Assembly: GCA_030544235.1 (NCBI GenBank)
Contig: CM060470.1
Coordinates: 21,826,356-21,890,355, forward strand
Direction of reading: 5' to 3'
From: Lepturacanthus savala
Lineage: Eukaryota > Chordata > Actinopteri > Scombriformes > Trichiuridae
DNA: 64,000 nt
The notes under the pieces are model-generated. The model saw only the letters and a list, made by a program, of their open reading frames with translations. It was not told the DNA's origin and did no database searches. The first letter of the stretch is position 1, and every line of letters begins with the position of its first letter. Below are positions 46,446 through 61,690 of this stretch, piece after piece. The position numbers and the translations under genes are program-made.

Positions 46446-46610
46446 AAACTGCAGTTCTTTGAATGGCACCTTGAGGCTGGCTCCCAAACTAAGCCAATCT
46501 CAAAGGGCTAAATCCATTGCTGAGCAGTGAGCACAATAAGAAAGTGCCAAATACTGCAGTTCCTTGAAGGGCCACTTAAGGTTGGTCATAAAATTCTCCC
46601 AATCTCCTAT
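46446..46610. repeat. Diverged tandem duplicate, about 108-bp period
   Basis: ACTGCAGTTCTTTGAATGGC with ACCTTGAGGCTGG at 46449-46482 is repeated in diverged form as ACTGCAGTTCCTTGAAGGGC with CACTTAAGGTTGG at 46554-46587, each followed by an AATCTC motif. It resembles a LINE-derived dispersed motif of fish. Confidence 0.55.
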
Positions 46611-46689
46611 GTTAAATTATGAAAATTTAAAGCAGAAAAAAACAGCAGAAAAAATCACCTGTGCTGTAGAACACTACATCAGACACAGT

Positions 46690-46930
46690 CAGGCACTGGT
46701 CAACACCCACATTCTCCATCTTTACTCAGTGACAGCTGGAATATATTGAAAGCAGTGGAGAAATCAAAGAACATGACCCTCACAGTGTTCCAGCTGTCCT
46801 CCAGGTGTAGCAGTGATCTATGCAGCAGGTCGGTCACCGTGTCATTTACTCTAATCCCTGACCAATATGCAAACTGCAGAGGGTCCAACTGTGGGCCCAC
46901 CAGCAGTCAGAGCTGTCTCAGGATGAGAAG
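46690..46930 (-). pseudogene. LINE reverse transcriptase fragment
   Basis: On the minus strand, LDPLQFAYWSGIRVNDTVTD, LLHRSLLHLED and VRVMFFDFSTAFN match the RT palm region of a fish LINE (Rex1/CR1-like), with motif A Asp in FFDFSTAFN. The frame breaks just after motif A. Neither the VPQG nor the YxDD block is present. The fragment is about 240 bp. Confidence 0.75.
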
Positions 46931-48137
46931 TCGAGGCATCAAGCCTGAAGTGGTTCGGCTCTTTGGGGCGCTGCATCTTCAGGATTTAGGCCTTCCTTGC
47001 CTTGATCTTCTTAAGTTGTTTCCTCACCCTGATCATCAGTTATAGGGGGGGTGACTGGGGTAGGAGGTGGGGAGGTGGTGACAGGTGACATTCTCAGGGG
47101 AAAATAGTTATGCACAAACAGAATAGACAGCAATTAAATTTGGCAATGTCTTGAAGTCTAAAATGTGTGGGAGTATTTTACTTCATCCTTAAAACAGATT
47201 TCTATCCCTTAAGAGTTTTAAAAGAGCAATAGTGCTTACTATTTTACAGCATCTCTAGTGTAGAATTTGTTACCCTTTCAACATAGATTTGAATATGAAA
47301 TCTAATATTCCCTGTCAGTATTAAAGAAAATAAGCTGTGCAAATACAAATGGAATTGGAAAAAATAAAGGCTGATTCATTTTTTTTAGGTTGATAATTAT
47401 TATTATATTCTATAAAGTAGCATAAATGGTCTTTAAATACATCTTTGACCATTGAAGGGAGTGAAATATCAGTGTCTAAAGCTAAGTAAACTTAATACTG
47501 AACTTACAGGTTTTACTGTTGCAGTAGGTGGACACATCACACATATTAAAGATAATAATCTTACACAGTGCTGTGGACTTCTATTAGTGTCAAAACCATA
47601 AATATGGTCACTGTGTGAACTAAAATGTAAATATTGATGAAAGTTACTGAAGTTGTTAAGCATCAACACTGAGAGTCCAACTGCAGGTTTTATAATTTCT
47701 TGTTTGGTGTAACAATAATCATTTAATAGGCAAAAAGCTGCAATAACACGAATGGCTATGGAAGCCAGTAACATTACCAATATAACATGTAAGGTAAGAA
47801 CACTCAACTTCAAAGTAGAATAGAGTGATGTCAAATACATGACTTTTAATGTTAAAAGATGTTATCTACAAATATAAATTCAGGTTATTTCTTCATATTA
47901 AATGGTTTCTTCAAAATGTAACGTTATGAAGCAAACATCCTGCTAACTTTACCTTGGATGTATTATAAAACCACTATTCATTTCAATGGACGTTGCCCGT
48001 CTGTAGCATATGCTGAAAAAGATTTCTGGGTCTATTCACGTGTTAATTGACCCATAGAGATTGCACAGTAGAGTCACCTCCCATGATGCTTGGGAGCATC
48101 CCATCATGCCCTGGGGTGATGAGAATGTGTAAATTAC
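46931..48137. other. No gene seen
   Basis: AT-rich. The G-rich patch at 47044-47080 is a local composition change only. Confidence 0.55.

Positions 48138-48165
<28 letters not shown>
48138..48165. repeat. (A)28 homopolymer
   Basis: A run of 28 A residues. It could be a retroposon tail, but the sequence before it (to about 48000) is not recognised as a SINE or LINE end. Confidence 0.95.
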
Positions 48166-48168
<3 letters not shown>

Positions 48169-49673
48169 CACATTTGAGTCATTCAATTCACTTGCTAACC
48201 ACATTAAAAACTGTAAAGTAAAATTAATAAACAAAATAAATAAATAAATAAAAATGCCCTCACTCCCGAGACACAGCACAGCCATGCTACATCACACAGC
48301 TGTGATGTCATGCTGGGAATAGAGAGTTTTCCAGGGCTTTTCTGGCCATTAGGTTTTAGACAAATAAAAAAATAAATAAAAATTGCAGTACCACAAGTGG
48401 CCACTGGGAAAGATTGGTGTGCTACTGAGAGGCAGTACCCTATTCAGGATTTATAGTACGTTTACACATCAAGATCCTAGTCCAAAAATCATGGGTGACA
48501 TCACAGAGACTACATTTAGACAGTTTAAGTGCAGCACATGCTCTCATCTACATGGTCATAGGAGAGATACTTGACGCGAGAAAACCCATGCTGTTTGAAC
48601 ACAAACCATAAACTATTAGCTGAATAAATACTGATACCAACATTCTAAGAGCAGATGTACATTTATATACTGTGATCTGATTTGAAGTTAAACATGAAAA
48701 CAACCTACCAAAAAAAGTATTAGATCAATTTGATGACAAACAGGGTTTAAATTCCTCTTCTGTGCATGAAGCAGAACAAAAGAGGCTGTTTTAATAAATC
48801 ACAGTAATTACCAATTAGTCAGAGTGCAAAGAAGCTGCATAAACAACTTTCTATCATCACCTTTAAATAATTACACAGACAATGGCTATTTCCATAATCA
48901 TCAGAATTGTCACTGGCTATTGCCTTTCCAGATTATGATGGATGCATATGGGACTGAATAATTGACTGAGAGTGACTCTTTTAGGGTTGAGGAGTTTGAA
49001 ATATGAGAGAACAAAGACATTAGTTAAAACGTCCATGCCCCCATCTTTGCTTCACTTTTCTATTGCAGATGAGATGTGACGGATATTTTCTTTTATCCAT
49101 AATAATAAATCTGGAGGAAAATAAATGCTCCTTCAACCACAAGCTGTTGTCTACAAAGATGATAGGAAAATCAAACAAAATACATGAGGTTTTCATTCTA
49201 CAAACTAATATTAAACACTGACTCTTTGGTTTCAGCAGTGCAGTTCCCTTTGCTGGTGAATGAAAGTAAAGTTATCAGCTAAGATATGCCACACAATGCA
49301 TTACTTAGTCGTTACAAGCTTATTAATAAGCTACACAAACTTTGATGATCTGGTAACAGTTGCAAGTAAGCATTTGCTTCGCTGATAACATGATAAATAA
49401 TGGTTGTATTTGCATTGTTTTGTCCTGAAGTGCTTTTACAAGCTTGAACTTGTAACACCACTGAAATTAGTCAGTGGTATTAACAGGGATACACTTACTC
49501 ACTTACTGTCACACACACTGAAGAACATTTGAATAGTGTTGCATCCACTTACTGTTGTACACACTGAAGTGCATTTGAAGGGAAAGGAGATTCCTCAGCT
49601 TTGAACAAATTGCATCGTTGGTGACTACAAATCTTTAAGCGGAACTAAAAGTGATTTAAATCAGCAAAGTGTT
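48166..49673. other. No gene seen; possible conserved non-coding DNA
   Basis: The stretch 48780-48960 has CAGTAATTACCAATTAGTC and TTTAAATAATTACAC-type AT cores without transposon signs and may be regulatory. At 49501-49580 a 46-bp unit (CTTACTGT...CATTTGAA) is repeated once imperfectly. Confidence 0.4.
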
Positions 49674-49883
49674 TTGTTATTTATACCTCTTAGGTATTTC
49701 ATATCCATCACCTGCAGCACTTGGCAACTTTTTGAGCGAAGGCTGTTGGACGCTAAGCTTCCCCCCCTCCGGGCCCCGGAAAAAGATTTGACATTGTTCT
49801 GGCCCAGCGCCAGGTGCATCAGAAGCCTCTTCCAGACAAAACCCCTGAAGCCGGAGGAGGCAGCACGGCGCTGTAGTAGATAG
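49674..49883 (+). other. G+C-rich segment, possible exon or relic, unrecognised
   Basis: From 49717 to 49880 the sequence is G+C- and CpG-rich in contrast with its flanks. It follows a splice-acceptor-like CCATCACCTGCAG. The plus frame reads LFERRLLDAKLPPLRAPEKD and then LTLFWPSARCIRSLFQ. The minus frame across the same segment is open too (80 codons). I know no protein with either sequence. Both strands being open suggests a composition effect. A non-coding exon or an unrecognised transposon is equally possible. Confidence 0.2.
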
Positions 49884-50966
49884 TGGGTCACTGTCCAGAG
49901 CATTGGTGCAGAGCATTAATTGCTGAATCAGAGTGCAAAGTTCTCTGCAGTGGCAGTAATTGGGAAGAGAAGCCTGCTGACAAGGCAGGAGAAACTTTGT
50001 TGAGGGACTAATGGCTGGAAAGTCAACCAAACACCAGTAGGTATTAACACCTTTGGGGAGAACATGTAGTTGTAGCTGAAGTCAGACTAGTCTTGCTGTG
50101 ATTGTACTATTTGTAGCTACAGCAGTAATGGCTGAGCCATGTGTATTACCTGGATTTGAGTAACTGCTGTAATGAGTATGGGCTGAACCTTTGGTGGAGA
50201 GCGTACATATGAAAAATGTAATAATTATTTTCCCATCACACGGTTCCTCTCTAGATTTCAGAAATGGAATATTTTTAGCAATAATTTTCTTGCACTACCA
50301 CTGCTGCTGTTTAAGAGATAAAAACTACAGTAGTCACAGTCTGTACTGTACTGTACAGATGCAAAGCACAGAAATGATGCAAAACAAAAAAAAATGGAAA
50401 ACACATAAAACAAATGCAATAAAAAATGCAATGAAAAGGACTGCAATTACAGAATCTAAGCAGAAGTAAATACTTACAAACCCATAAAACAAATGCAAGC
50501 CTGCACAGTTGTGGTCCATTTCCGTTGCCAAGGAATGATGACACCCTGTGCTGTTGAGACCTGGGTGAAAACAAAGACATGTTAATGCGAACCGTAGAGC
50601 TTAATAATTGAAACAAAGGCAATAATTTTCACATCCAATCCACACCATACAATATATTGTATGATCACTTTTGTTTGATTCTGTTGTTTTATGATATTTG
50701 TGTGTTTTTGGTTATGCACCATTTCTATGTTTTTGTTTTGCAGTTTGTGGCAGGTTTGTCCTTATCAGCCACTGTAATTTTTCCATGGTCTGACTGAAAG
50801 CACATGAAAATAAATGAATGTGTCTTATTTTATTGTTATTTTGTCTTATTTGTAATAGTTTGTGAGGCAAATGCTCTAATGTACACATTCTCAATATATA
50901 CTTGAAATCTGCTTGGAAAGAGAAAACATAGCCTGCATGCAGTGCACCGGGCACCGGTGTAGCAGG
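49884..50966. other. No gene seen
   Basis: AT-rich. GTAGCAGG at 50959-50966 is the left target duplication of the next element. Confidence 0.55.
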
Positions 50967-51814
50967 CAGTGTTGGGCAAGTTACTTCAAAACTGTAATAT
51001 GTTATTTATCACTTGTTACTGTCATTTTGAAGTTATTTGTTACATTACAAGATTGCTGTATTTAAAATCTATGGCATTACACTACTATTGCATTACTTTT
51101 AAGTTACTCTCACCAAAATGACAGGAAATATGGATTTGGCGATCTATATATAGTTCACCTTTATTGCTGTGACTCACAACAGGGATCTTACTGACACATT
51201 TTTAAAAAGGTGGTGATTCCACTGTTAAAGTGGTTATGATATATTCAGCAACATCCTGTGACACAAGTCTCTTTTAATTTTGTCTGTTTTATGGTTTGTT
51301 TGGTATGGTTTTAACATGAGAGTGGAGCACGAGAGTGGTCTCGTGCTCCGCTTGCTTCCTTTCTAACTTCATGTTACTATGGCACCTCTGTAAATGTTAA
51401 ATTACTGCTGCTATTTCAGGAAGTGCACAATTCTTTAGATGTAGCACACAAAGTGCATTTGACTACAATGTTCTTCAAATTCTTAGGTTTCTCAATCCGA
51501 CGTTTTCTGCATGGTTCACTCATCTCCATTTCCTTTCTGATGAGCCAAAAGGAAAAGAAAGTGAAATGTTTTTGCATGGATGTTTCACTGCAGTGATTTT
51601 AGCAAATTTGTATAAAGAAAAACAAAAAAACAAAAAAAATCGACCACTTCAATCAAAGTTAAAAACGCATTGCAATGTGCATTACTGACATTTGTCAGTA
51701 ATATATATTACCATTTTTTTTTTCTGTAATGCTTTACATTAGTATGTTACAGCAAAAATTAATGCAGTAATTACAGTAATTTATCCCTTTTTTAGCACAT
51801 TACTCCAAACACTA
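50967..51814. mobile_element. Non-autonomous hAT-type transposon, complete
   Basis: Starts CAGTGTTGGGCAAGTTACTT and ends with the complement of TAGTGTTTGGAGTAATGTGC. It is flanked by an exact 8-bp direct repeat GTAGCAGG (50959-50966 and 51815-51822). The subterminal regions are rich in GTTACT/AGTAAT units as in a well-known fish hAT family. The 848-bp element has no transposase. Confidence 0.9.
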
Positions 51815-51822
51815 GTAGCAGG

Positions 51823-53069
51823 TAAAGTTACTCTCTTCACTTAATTCAGCAGCCAGCAAGATATGGGGAATTGTCTTGGGTCTTAAGGAGTTGTAGCATT
51901 TATTTACTGACTAAGAGCCTAAACTGTACACACACTGCACTGCTACATTCACAGCTATATATGTTAAATTAACATCTCTCTGCTCTGGCCACACACGCAC
52001 ACACACACACACATACTTGAACAAGAAATGCACACACTTTGTATGCAAGCAACCTCCGCTCTGCACTGCATTATTAACGTTGCTATGCAACTTGTACAGT
52101 AGCCTACATCCAACTAAACAGTCAATAATAATCTGTACTCACACACACTACATTTGTTCCACTGTGGCTTATTGAAATGAATGTGGCTTCTTGCAATTTG
52201 TACCAAGCTGGTCGGGTGGAACAAAAGTTCAGTCAACAAGCATGGAGCATGCTCTATTTGCCACGTGCACACGAATCCATTTGGCCCAAAAAAGGACAGT
52301 GATTTCCTGCGCTCGCGTTGTCATTTCAAAGAAGCAATGTTGCTTGTCCCACCGTGCCTTTTAGGGTCAAATAAATCATACCAAACTCATGATTTCTGGA
52401 ACCGTATGAGTTGTTCCTTGAACTACTCGGGCTGTTAAACAGATTTACCACGGAGTTCAGAAAGTGATGCCAGCAATCATCAGTTTTATTGACTGAATCA
52501 CAGAAGTGTTTTACTCATGTCTCTTAGATAGATGCTCTGCTCATGTGGCCACAGCAGTTTCCCTGATAAAACACTGATAATATACAGTACTGCACATACT
52601 CTTTTGAAACAAATGGGAATTAAGAAACTAATGTACTCTTCTGTTTTATTACCCCCGTTACTGGTGTTGTTGTTGTGTGACACAAATACTCAATGCCCAG
52701 TTAGAATTATTATGTATTTAACTTGTGTTGGCGCTCAGCAGGTAACGGGTACATATTTAAATAATTTATGTGCATGAATTAGTAATTTATACTCTAATTT
52801 GTGCACATAAATTAACTCAATAGGGGCAATATCTCATCCCACTAAATACATTTAAGGGGTTTAATCAGTGTTATTTATCTTCTTTTGGAAAGCTCCTTCT
52901 AGAGCCAAAGCCCACAGGCTTTTCACTTTTCACAGACTGACCAGATCTCCTGGTGACTAGAAAATTGAGGAGTGCCCTTTCAGATTTATTCTTTTTAAAG
53001 GTCTTATTTTAAGGTTTAATACAACTTTTTTGATGTGACATATACTTTATTATTATTTCATTAATTTAA
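51823..53069. other. No gene seen
   Basis: Mixed sequence with a short CA array at 51990-52011. The 85-codon frame at 52181-52438 includes Cys/His residues but no zinc-finger spacing that I recognise. Confidence 0.5.
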
Positions 53070-53300
53070 TGTATCAGTCAAACGTTTAAACACCCCTTGC
53101 CCATTTACTCATATGTATATTGGTTATAAAATGTGATTGTGATGCCTAAGAATCACTGAGTATGTGGATGTTGATTCTGTCATTCCTGCTCTTTTACCAG
53201 TTTGTCAGTTTGAAATGTTCCAAACGCCTATGGCATGGGCGAACAACATGCCTTTTATAACACAGTGATGTGGCAAATTGAGCCCTGAAGGGCAGTGGAA
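53070..53300 (+). mobile_element. Possible Tc1-like end
   Basis: GTATCAGTCAAACGTTTAAA followed by CACCCCTTG resembles a diverged Tc1-like TIR. Nothing inside confirms it. Confidence 0.3.
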
Positions 53301-53889
53301 AAGAAGCGTGCACATGTTTTGTTTGCTTCAATGTGTGCTCCTATACAGTAGATTCCTTGCCGTGGGCATATGGCAGTATCTGTCATAACGCACCAGTGAA
53401 TTAGAAGTTCACTCTTACCAGAAACCCTTGTATGTTAGCTTGTCCACACGATTTAAATGAATTGTAGTAAACTGAATCTTAGAAATACCCCTCAGACTAA
53501 TCCAATACAACAGCGCCATGAGCGCCAGCCTCCACAATGACAGTTCATAGTTTACTGTCCCATCCAGTCTGCAAATGAATGCAGTGTCAGACACACTCTA
53601 ATTTTCTCTGAGGAATCCTCATTAATCACAATACAGGCTCAATGACATCTTTGTGTACACAGCTTTGTAGGTTCCCTATGGAGTAGAACTGACTGACGAT
53701 TTTCACATCTGGCTCAAACCTTTTGTGCCTGACAAAAAGAAAAAAAAAATGAAAAAAATTCTGAAGATAAATGAGCTGCAGTTGTGTGACATGCTCATGT
53801 GGAGACAAGAAACATGACATTTGTCCGATTGTTCATGTTTTCTGAATGATGGTAATATGCTTATTGTAAGCGGGTATACTCCATCATGG
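53301..53889. other. No gene seen
   Basis: No recognisable coding, RNA or transposon sequence. Confidence 0.5.
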
Positions 53890-54067
53890 GTCTCCAACTC
53901 TGAGAGCCACAATGGGTGCAGGCTTTTCTTTTAACCAAGCACTAACACACCTGATTCTACTAATTAGGGTCTTAGCAAGGGCCCTAGTGGTTGATTAGTA
54001 GAATCAACTGTTTGGTTGGAACAAAACCCTGTACTTAGAGTGGCTCTCCAGAACCAGGGATGGAGAC
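53890..54067. mobile_element. Palindromic MITE (foldback) of a common fish family
   Basis: The outer arms are reverse complements: GTCTCCAACTCTGAGAGCCA at the left and GTCTCCATCCCTGGTTCTGG then AGAGCCACT at the right (complement). Inner blocks CTGATTCTACTAATTAGG and TTGATTCTACTAATCAAC also pair. The whole 178-bp unit can fold into one hairpin. I recall the family as widespread in teleosts. No target duplication is clear. Confidence 0.75.
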
Positions 54068-54079
54068 GCTGCTCTATAT

Positions 54080-54280
54080 AGACTAAATACTTTCAAATCT
54101 AGGCTGAAAATTCATCTTTTCTCCAGCTGTAAACCTAAATCATTGATTCATATCAAATTCACTACCTGTACACGTATCTGTCTGTGTGTGTATATGTATA
54201 CTGAGTGTGTATCTTACGTGTAATACTGTGAATCTTTCTCTATTTTTTGTTGTTTTTATAGCTACTGTAAAGTGTATCTA
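54080..54280 (+). mobile_element. 3' end of an L2-like LINE
   Basis: TTTCAAATCTAGGCTGAAAA reads FKSRLKIHLF, the usual C-terminus of L2/CR1-type ORF2. It is followed by a short 3' untranslated region with CTGTAAAGTGT near 54266. Only the last 200 bp are present. Confidence 0.6.
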
Positions 54281-55190
54281 TTGTTTGCAGGATGCCGTCT
54301 GAAAATCATTCAAGAGATTTGCGCTGCTTCTCCAGGTAAATTGCAGGCAAGAAATGTTCAGTACATATGTGAAGGTTAAAGAGGGAAGAATTGTAACATT
54401 ACCTGTAAAATTATGATTTAACACGGGGTGATTTATGAGTGAATTAACACACCTTAATAAAAAATAAAATATATAAGATTTGTTTAACACACCATATTAA
54501 TTTCCCTGAAACACAGCTTGTGCTTAATCCAAGCGCAAAACAAGACATTTACAATCCAATATCATGGGCTCTGGAGTAAATGGTTCTATTGTGCCGCCTA
54601 TGTCTCAGAAGCTGTAGACTGACACAGCGTTTGGCACTGACAACCTCTCTAGCATTATGTACTGTAAGTGAATTAAACTAATGCACCCGTCTCCTTTCTG
54701 CTGCTGGACAGTATTTATTAGTCTGATCTACACCCATAAATCTTATTCTATGTCACAACTCCATCTTTTATGCTGCTGGCTGAGTGAAAAATGCAAGTGC
54801 TGTGCAATAACAGCTTGCTACTTGTCTGATGAACAGATATGTGCGACATATTATTTTCAAGTGTGTGGAGAAAGCTCTGTTGTGCTGTCAGTGTATGTCT
54901 TGACTCTACTTTGTTTTCATTAAAGATTTATTATTTTAACCTTGCAGGCTCCACTCGTGTATTAGCCCGAAAATAATGAAACCTGTTCTTCTCCCCTTCT
55001 TAATTACAGTCATGACCCTGACCTCATTTCAAATGTAAATCTTTATATTTTACAACAAAAAAAAATGTCACAATGACTGTTCCTGAAAACAATGCCACCA
55101 AGGCAAAATGTCCCATGGGTGGGGCAGTGTTATTTAACATGGTAAACAACTGTGTAAAACAAATGCTGGAGCATACAACCACGATGTGGA

Positions 55191-55195
<5 letters not shown>
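54281..55195. other. No gene seen
   Basis: AT-rich. The 80-codon frame at 54681-54923 is Cys/Leu-rich with no motif. Confidence 0.5.

Positions 55196-55269
<74 letters not shown>
55196..55269. repeat. (TA)n microsatellite
   Basis: About 37 uninterrupted TA units. Confidence 0.97.
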
Positions 55270-58324
<3,055 letters not shown>

Positions 58325-58612
58325 ATACATATGAACTGCATTATATGAACTACTAGTTCACATGTAGAATATAAATTTCATATGTAGTTCATATAAGTGT
58401 TCATATATAGTTCAGAAATGTTTTCATATGTAGTTAATGCGTTCATATTTATTGTGTATTTATGTATGTAGTATGTATTTAAGTGAGTTGTGAATTTAAT
58501 TGACCAGACCAGTCAATTGAAGGGAATCTTCTTCTGCAGTTCATATCTAGTTCATATGTATTTAAGTGATCAGACCTGTAAAATGAAGTGAGCCTAGTTC
58601 TACAGTAGTGTC
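58325..58612. mobile_element. ATATGAACTA-family element, second copy
   Basis: It contains many ATATGAACT/AGTTCATAT units in both orientations. From 58432 it matches the left part of the insert in the 15.8-kb Tc1: ATGTAGTTAATG, GCAGTTCATATC, GTTCATATGTATTTA, AAGTGATCAGA and ATGAAGTGAGCCTAGT occur in order. The boundaries are not certain. Confidence 0.6.
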
Positions 58613-58635
58613 ATGGAGTTGTTAGCTAGTGTTTA

Positions 58636-58708
58636 TCTTAAGCAAGCTAATATAAGTAAGATAACATAAGCAAGCTAACAGAGGCAAGCTAGCAGAAGCA
58701 AGCTATCT
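58636..58708. repeat. Minisatellite of AAGCAAGCTA-type units
   Basis: Four to five degenerate 15-18-bp units with the core GCAAGCTA, immediately after the ATATGAACTA-family element. Confidence 0.75.
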
Positions 58709-58711
58709 TTT

Positions 58712-58992
58712 GCTGCGGAATGGAAATAGGTCCTGCTCCAAGCTATGTGAATGGATGGCAGCAGGTCTAGACACTGGGGATTATCTACTTAGTTATAGAG
58801 GATGTAAATATTATCTTTTTCTTGAAATGTTCATTTTCTTCTTTTTTCTTGAATGTTGCAGAATGTTTATTACAGTCTGTATGTGTCTGGTCATATTTGT
58901 CTTGAATGTTTTATTATTTTACCTCCAAGGACCTGGCGTCTACATATGGGTACTCCCTGCATGCATGCCATGCAATTTCGGGTCTTAAGAGG
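58712..58992. mobile_element. Possible piggyBac-like MITE, one end
   Basis: The right end, as the complement, reads CCTCTTAAGACCCGAAATTG next to TCAA, similar to the terminus at 33294. No matching left end was found, so the extent is a guess. Confidence 0.3.
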
Positions 58993-59245
58993 TTGAATTA
59001 AATTTTAAAAAGCGTTTACATTTCTTCACTTATTTATGTGAAATCGAGCATCCGCAACACATTAGACTGAAAGTCATCAGCTAACATGGTCACATGGTTA
59101 ACCCAAAAAACATAATGCTGCCTTCTTGGACATTGAAGAATAATCTTGCCCAGTGAAAAGCAGCATTTTACCTCAAGACTGCTCAGGATTGCTGGAATCA
59201 AGAAGAAGAAGAAGAAGGAGAACACATAGTTTGTAAGTTGGTTAT

Positions 59246-59290
<45 letters not shown>
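59246..59290. repeat. (TAA)n microsatellite
   Basis: About 15 TAA units. Confidence 0.95.
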
Positions 59291-60299
59291 CCCACACATG
59301 TGTGATTAGAACTGAGATTTAAATTGGATGAAGTTGCTGGGATTTAAGTGATGTAGATGAATTAATTTTTGTTGCTAATTCACTTCTCCAAATGTTCTCA
59401 TTTGCCTCATTTGATGATGATAATTTTAATTGTTTTTACTGCATTGTTTGAGAACTTTCAGTTCAGTTGTTTCATGTCAGTGTCTGATAAATGCAAGCGA
59501 GGTACAGTCGTTGGCGTCGCAGTCTCAAACTAAAGCTCTCTTGTGCCTGGGGTTTCGGCTTTGGTGCAGTATCTACTGGCTACTGTGAAGTCAGTATGTA
59601 GTTTATAGTGTGTATAAGTATGTTTGTTTATGTCAGTGTGCGGCAAGCACATACAGTATCAGAGCAGTATTGGATGCTGTTGGTACCACGTTGCCATCAT
59701 GCCTCCTAAGCATGATGAAAGAGCAGATGGAAAATTAACTCAACATGCCTTTGCCCCCCATAGATGTAAGCCTGTGTTGCAATACCCTGACAGCACCAAA
59801 GAGTCTCATGTGTATTACATGTAGGGGGGGTTCAGTCACTCATCTGTGACTCAATTACAAGGAATCCACATAGCAATCATATTTGCTGCTTGTAAATTGA
59901 ATTAGAGGACAGGAATGAGAGCAGGTAAAAGGCAGGCACAAGAGGGCTCTTTGCTCATCAAGACTAATTGTGTCTCTGAGTGTCACAAAGGCTTGAATGG
60001 AGACAGCGTTGCTGTAATCAGTGGGCTGTGTGCTTGTTCATCAGCCCAGAACCTTTCTGCACAATTGGCTCCTCTGACTGAGCCTGTGACAACAGAAGAA
60101 ACAGCAGCACATTGATTGCAGTATCAACAACCGTATAGCAGTGAAATACAGTAATTTTAGACGACACAATGGGCAGGAAAGTGTCCTGTGCTGAACGTCA
60201 TATTGGCTGCTTGGCTGAGTGGGTACTGCAACAATAGTCAATGCTCTGAAACTGATAGCAACAAAACTATAAGGTTTTGTTGCCACATACCTGTCTTAC
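59291..60299. other. No gene seen
   Basis: CTAAAGCTCTCTTGTGCCT near 59530 is shared exactly with the LTR remnant at about 9250. The part 59880-60110 has no transposon signs and could be conserved non-coding DNA. Confidence 0.4.
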
Positions 60300-60303
60300 T
60301 TAA

Positions 60304-61686
60304 AGGTGAATTGGGGCATTTTTCAACACAGACCCTATCTTTTTAGTGTCTATTGCAGTGATCAAAGCAGAAATGTCTAAATTTGGTCCAGTATTGAGGA
60401 CAACAAATGTGGTCGGGGCCTCAATGGCCTAGTGTGTTAGTCTATCATCATGGTCGGGCACAGATTGTTATTATAGTGTTGTGTTCACGCCAAAAGAGAC
60501 AAACATTTCTTTCAAACTCACCAACAGCAGCTGCAGGATTTGTGTGATTCCTGTTTTCCAGCTGGGAAGTGAAGGTGAAATTGAGAAATGTTTTTAATCC
60601 CAACAGTCACAAAAATAAACTCCATAATTAAACTATGGCGGCGTGAAACAACTTTGTATTATCCGGTGTGACTGGTGACTCTTCTAGTTTATTTTGGGCA
60701 AATGAAAAAATGTCTCAAGCACAGACCTGTTTATCAGCGACTTGGTTTCCAAACACATGCTCACTTCCTGCAACAACACAATTCTCACAAGACTTGTGGA
60801 GCTTCCTACAGTCACTGTTTGCCATTGATAACAATATGAGCCTGACAAAAATATTGCTTTTAGAAGCCTTCATCTGGCCAAATCATTATAGCATATCGGC
60901 TGTGGAGTGTGCAGGTGGTTCTAAGTCAATACTGGAGCAGGTTCTGCAATTTCTTCTCAGATACAGTAACTCTAATAGGCACTCAACAAGGGGTGGCCCA
61001 GTGGATGATGTACAAAGTGAAATGGGCCACTTCCTGTTTTTACAAAGAAATACAAAGTAAATCAGCATCTTTCAGGGCTCAAGGTATAAAATATTTCACC
61101 TACCGCTTAAAAAAACTAAATAATGTTCAGTGAGAAAATGTTTTGAATTGAAATGCATGCAGTAGAGCTGCAACAATTAGTGAATTAATTTATATTATTA
61201 TTATACTATTACATTAATGGCCAACTATTTTGGTAATCAATTTGACTAATTTTTAAGAAGGACATGTCCAAATTCTGGTTCTAGCTTCTAAAATCTGATT
61301 ATTTTGATGGTTTCTTTAGCCTTCTGTTATAATAAACTGATGATCTTTGGGTTGTGGACTGTTGGTTTGGACAAAAGAGACATTTTAGGCTGAATCTTCA
61401 GCTCAGTGATTGGCATTTTACACCATTTTATGAAACAAACCACTAATTGATTAATGGTTTCAATAATCAATAGATTATTTGACTATCAAATAATTATTTG
61501 ACTGAATATGGAGTATCTGAAATGTCCCATTGTTGAAATTCTACTTTTTTCTTGTCATCGCACATTTTTTTGTAAATTGAAAATGAACTAATTGTGTAGA
61601 TATCTACTAAACTAAACTAAACTTTGTCCATCTGCATAGAATGTTAGGAAAATAGGGTCCATGTTGAAAAATGCAGAAAATGTCCT
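60304..61686. mobile_element. TTAA-flanked non-autonomous DNA transposon
   Basis: TTAA at 60300-60303 and 61687-61690 bounds imperfect TIRs of about 35 bp. The left reads AGGTGAATTGGGGCATTTTT then CAACACAGACCCTAT. The right complement reads AGGACATTTTCTGCATTTTT then CAACATGGACCCTAT. A TTAA target is used by piggyBac and Kolobok elements, and I cannot choose between them. The interior has no transposase. A 130-codon frame at 60668-61060 shows no domain. A second MITE is nested at 61163-61502. Confidence 0.8.
61163..61502 (+). mobile_element. Nested hAT-like MITE (GCTGCAAC family)
   Basis: TAGAGCTGCAACAATTAGTG at the left, then AATTAATGG-type and AATCAATAGATTATTTGACT near the right end, match a very common fish MITE with GATTAAT-rich ends. 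The right terminus is eroded. Confidence 0.7.
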
Positions 61687-61690
61687 TTAA

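Noticed and set aside
58636..58708. CRISPR-like array
   Set aside because: Units are degenerate and adjoining, with no spacers of constant length. It is a minisatellite in eukaryotic DNA.
60668..61060. 130-codon plus-strand frame
   Set aside because: It lies wholly within the TTAA-flanked element and shows no transposase or other motif.
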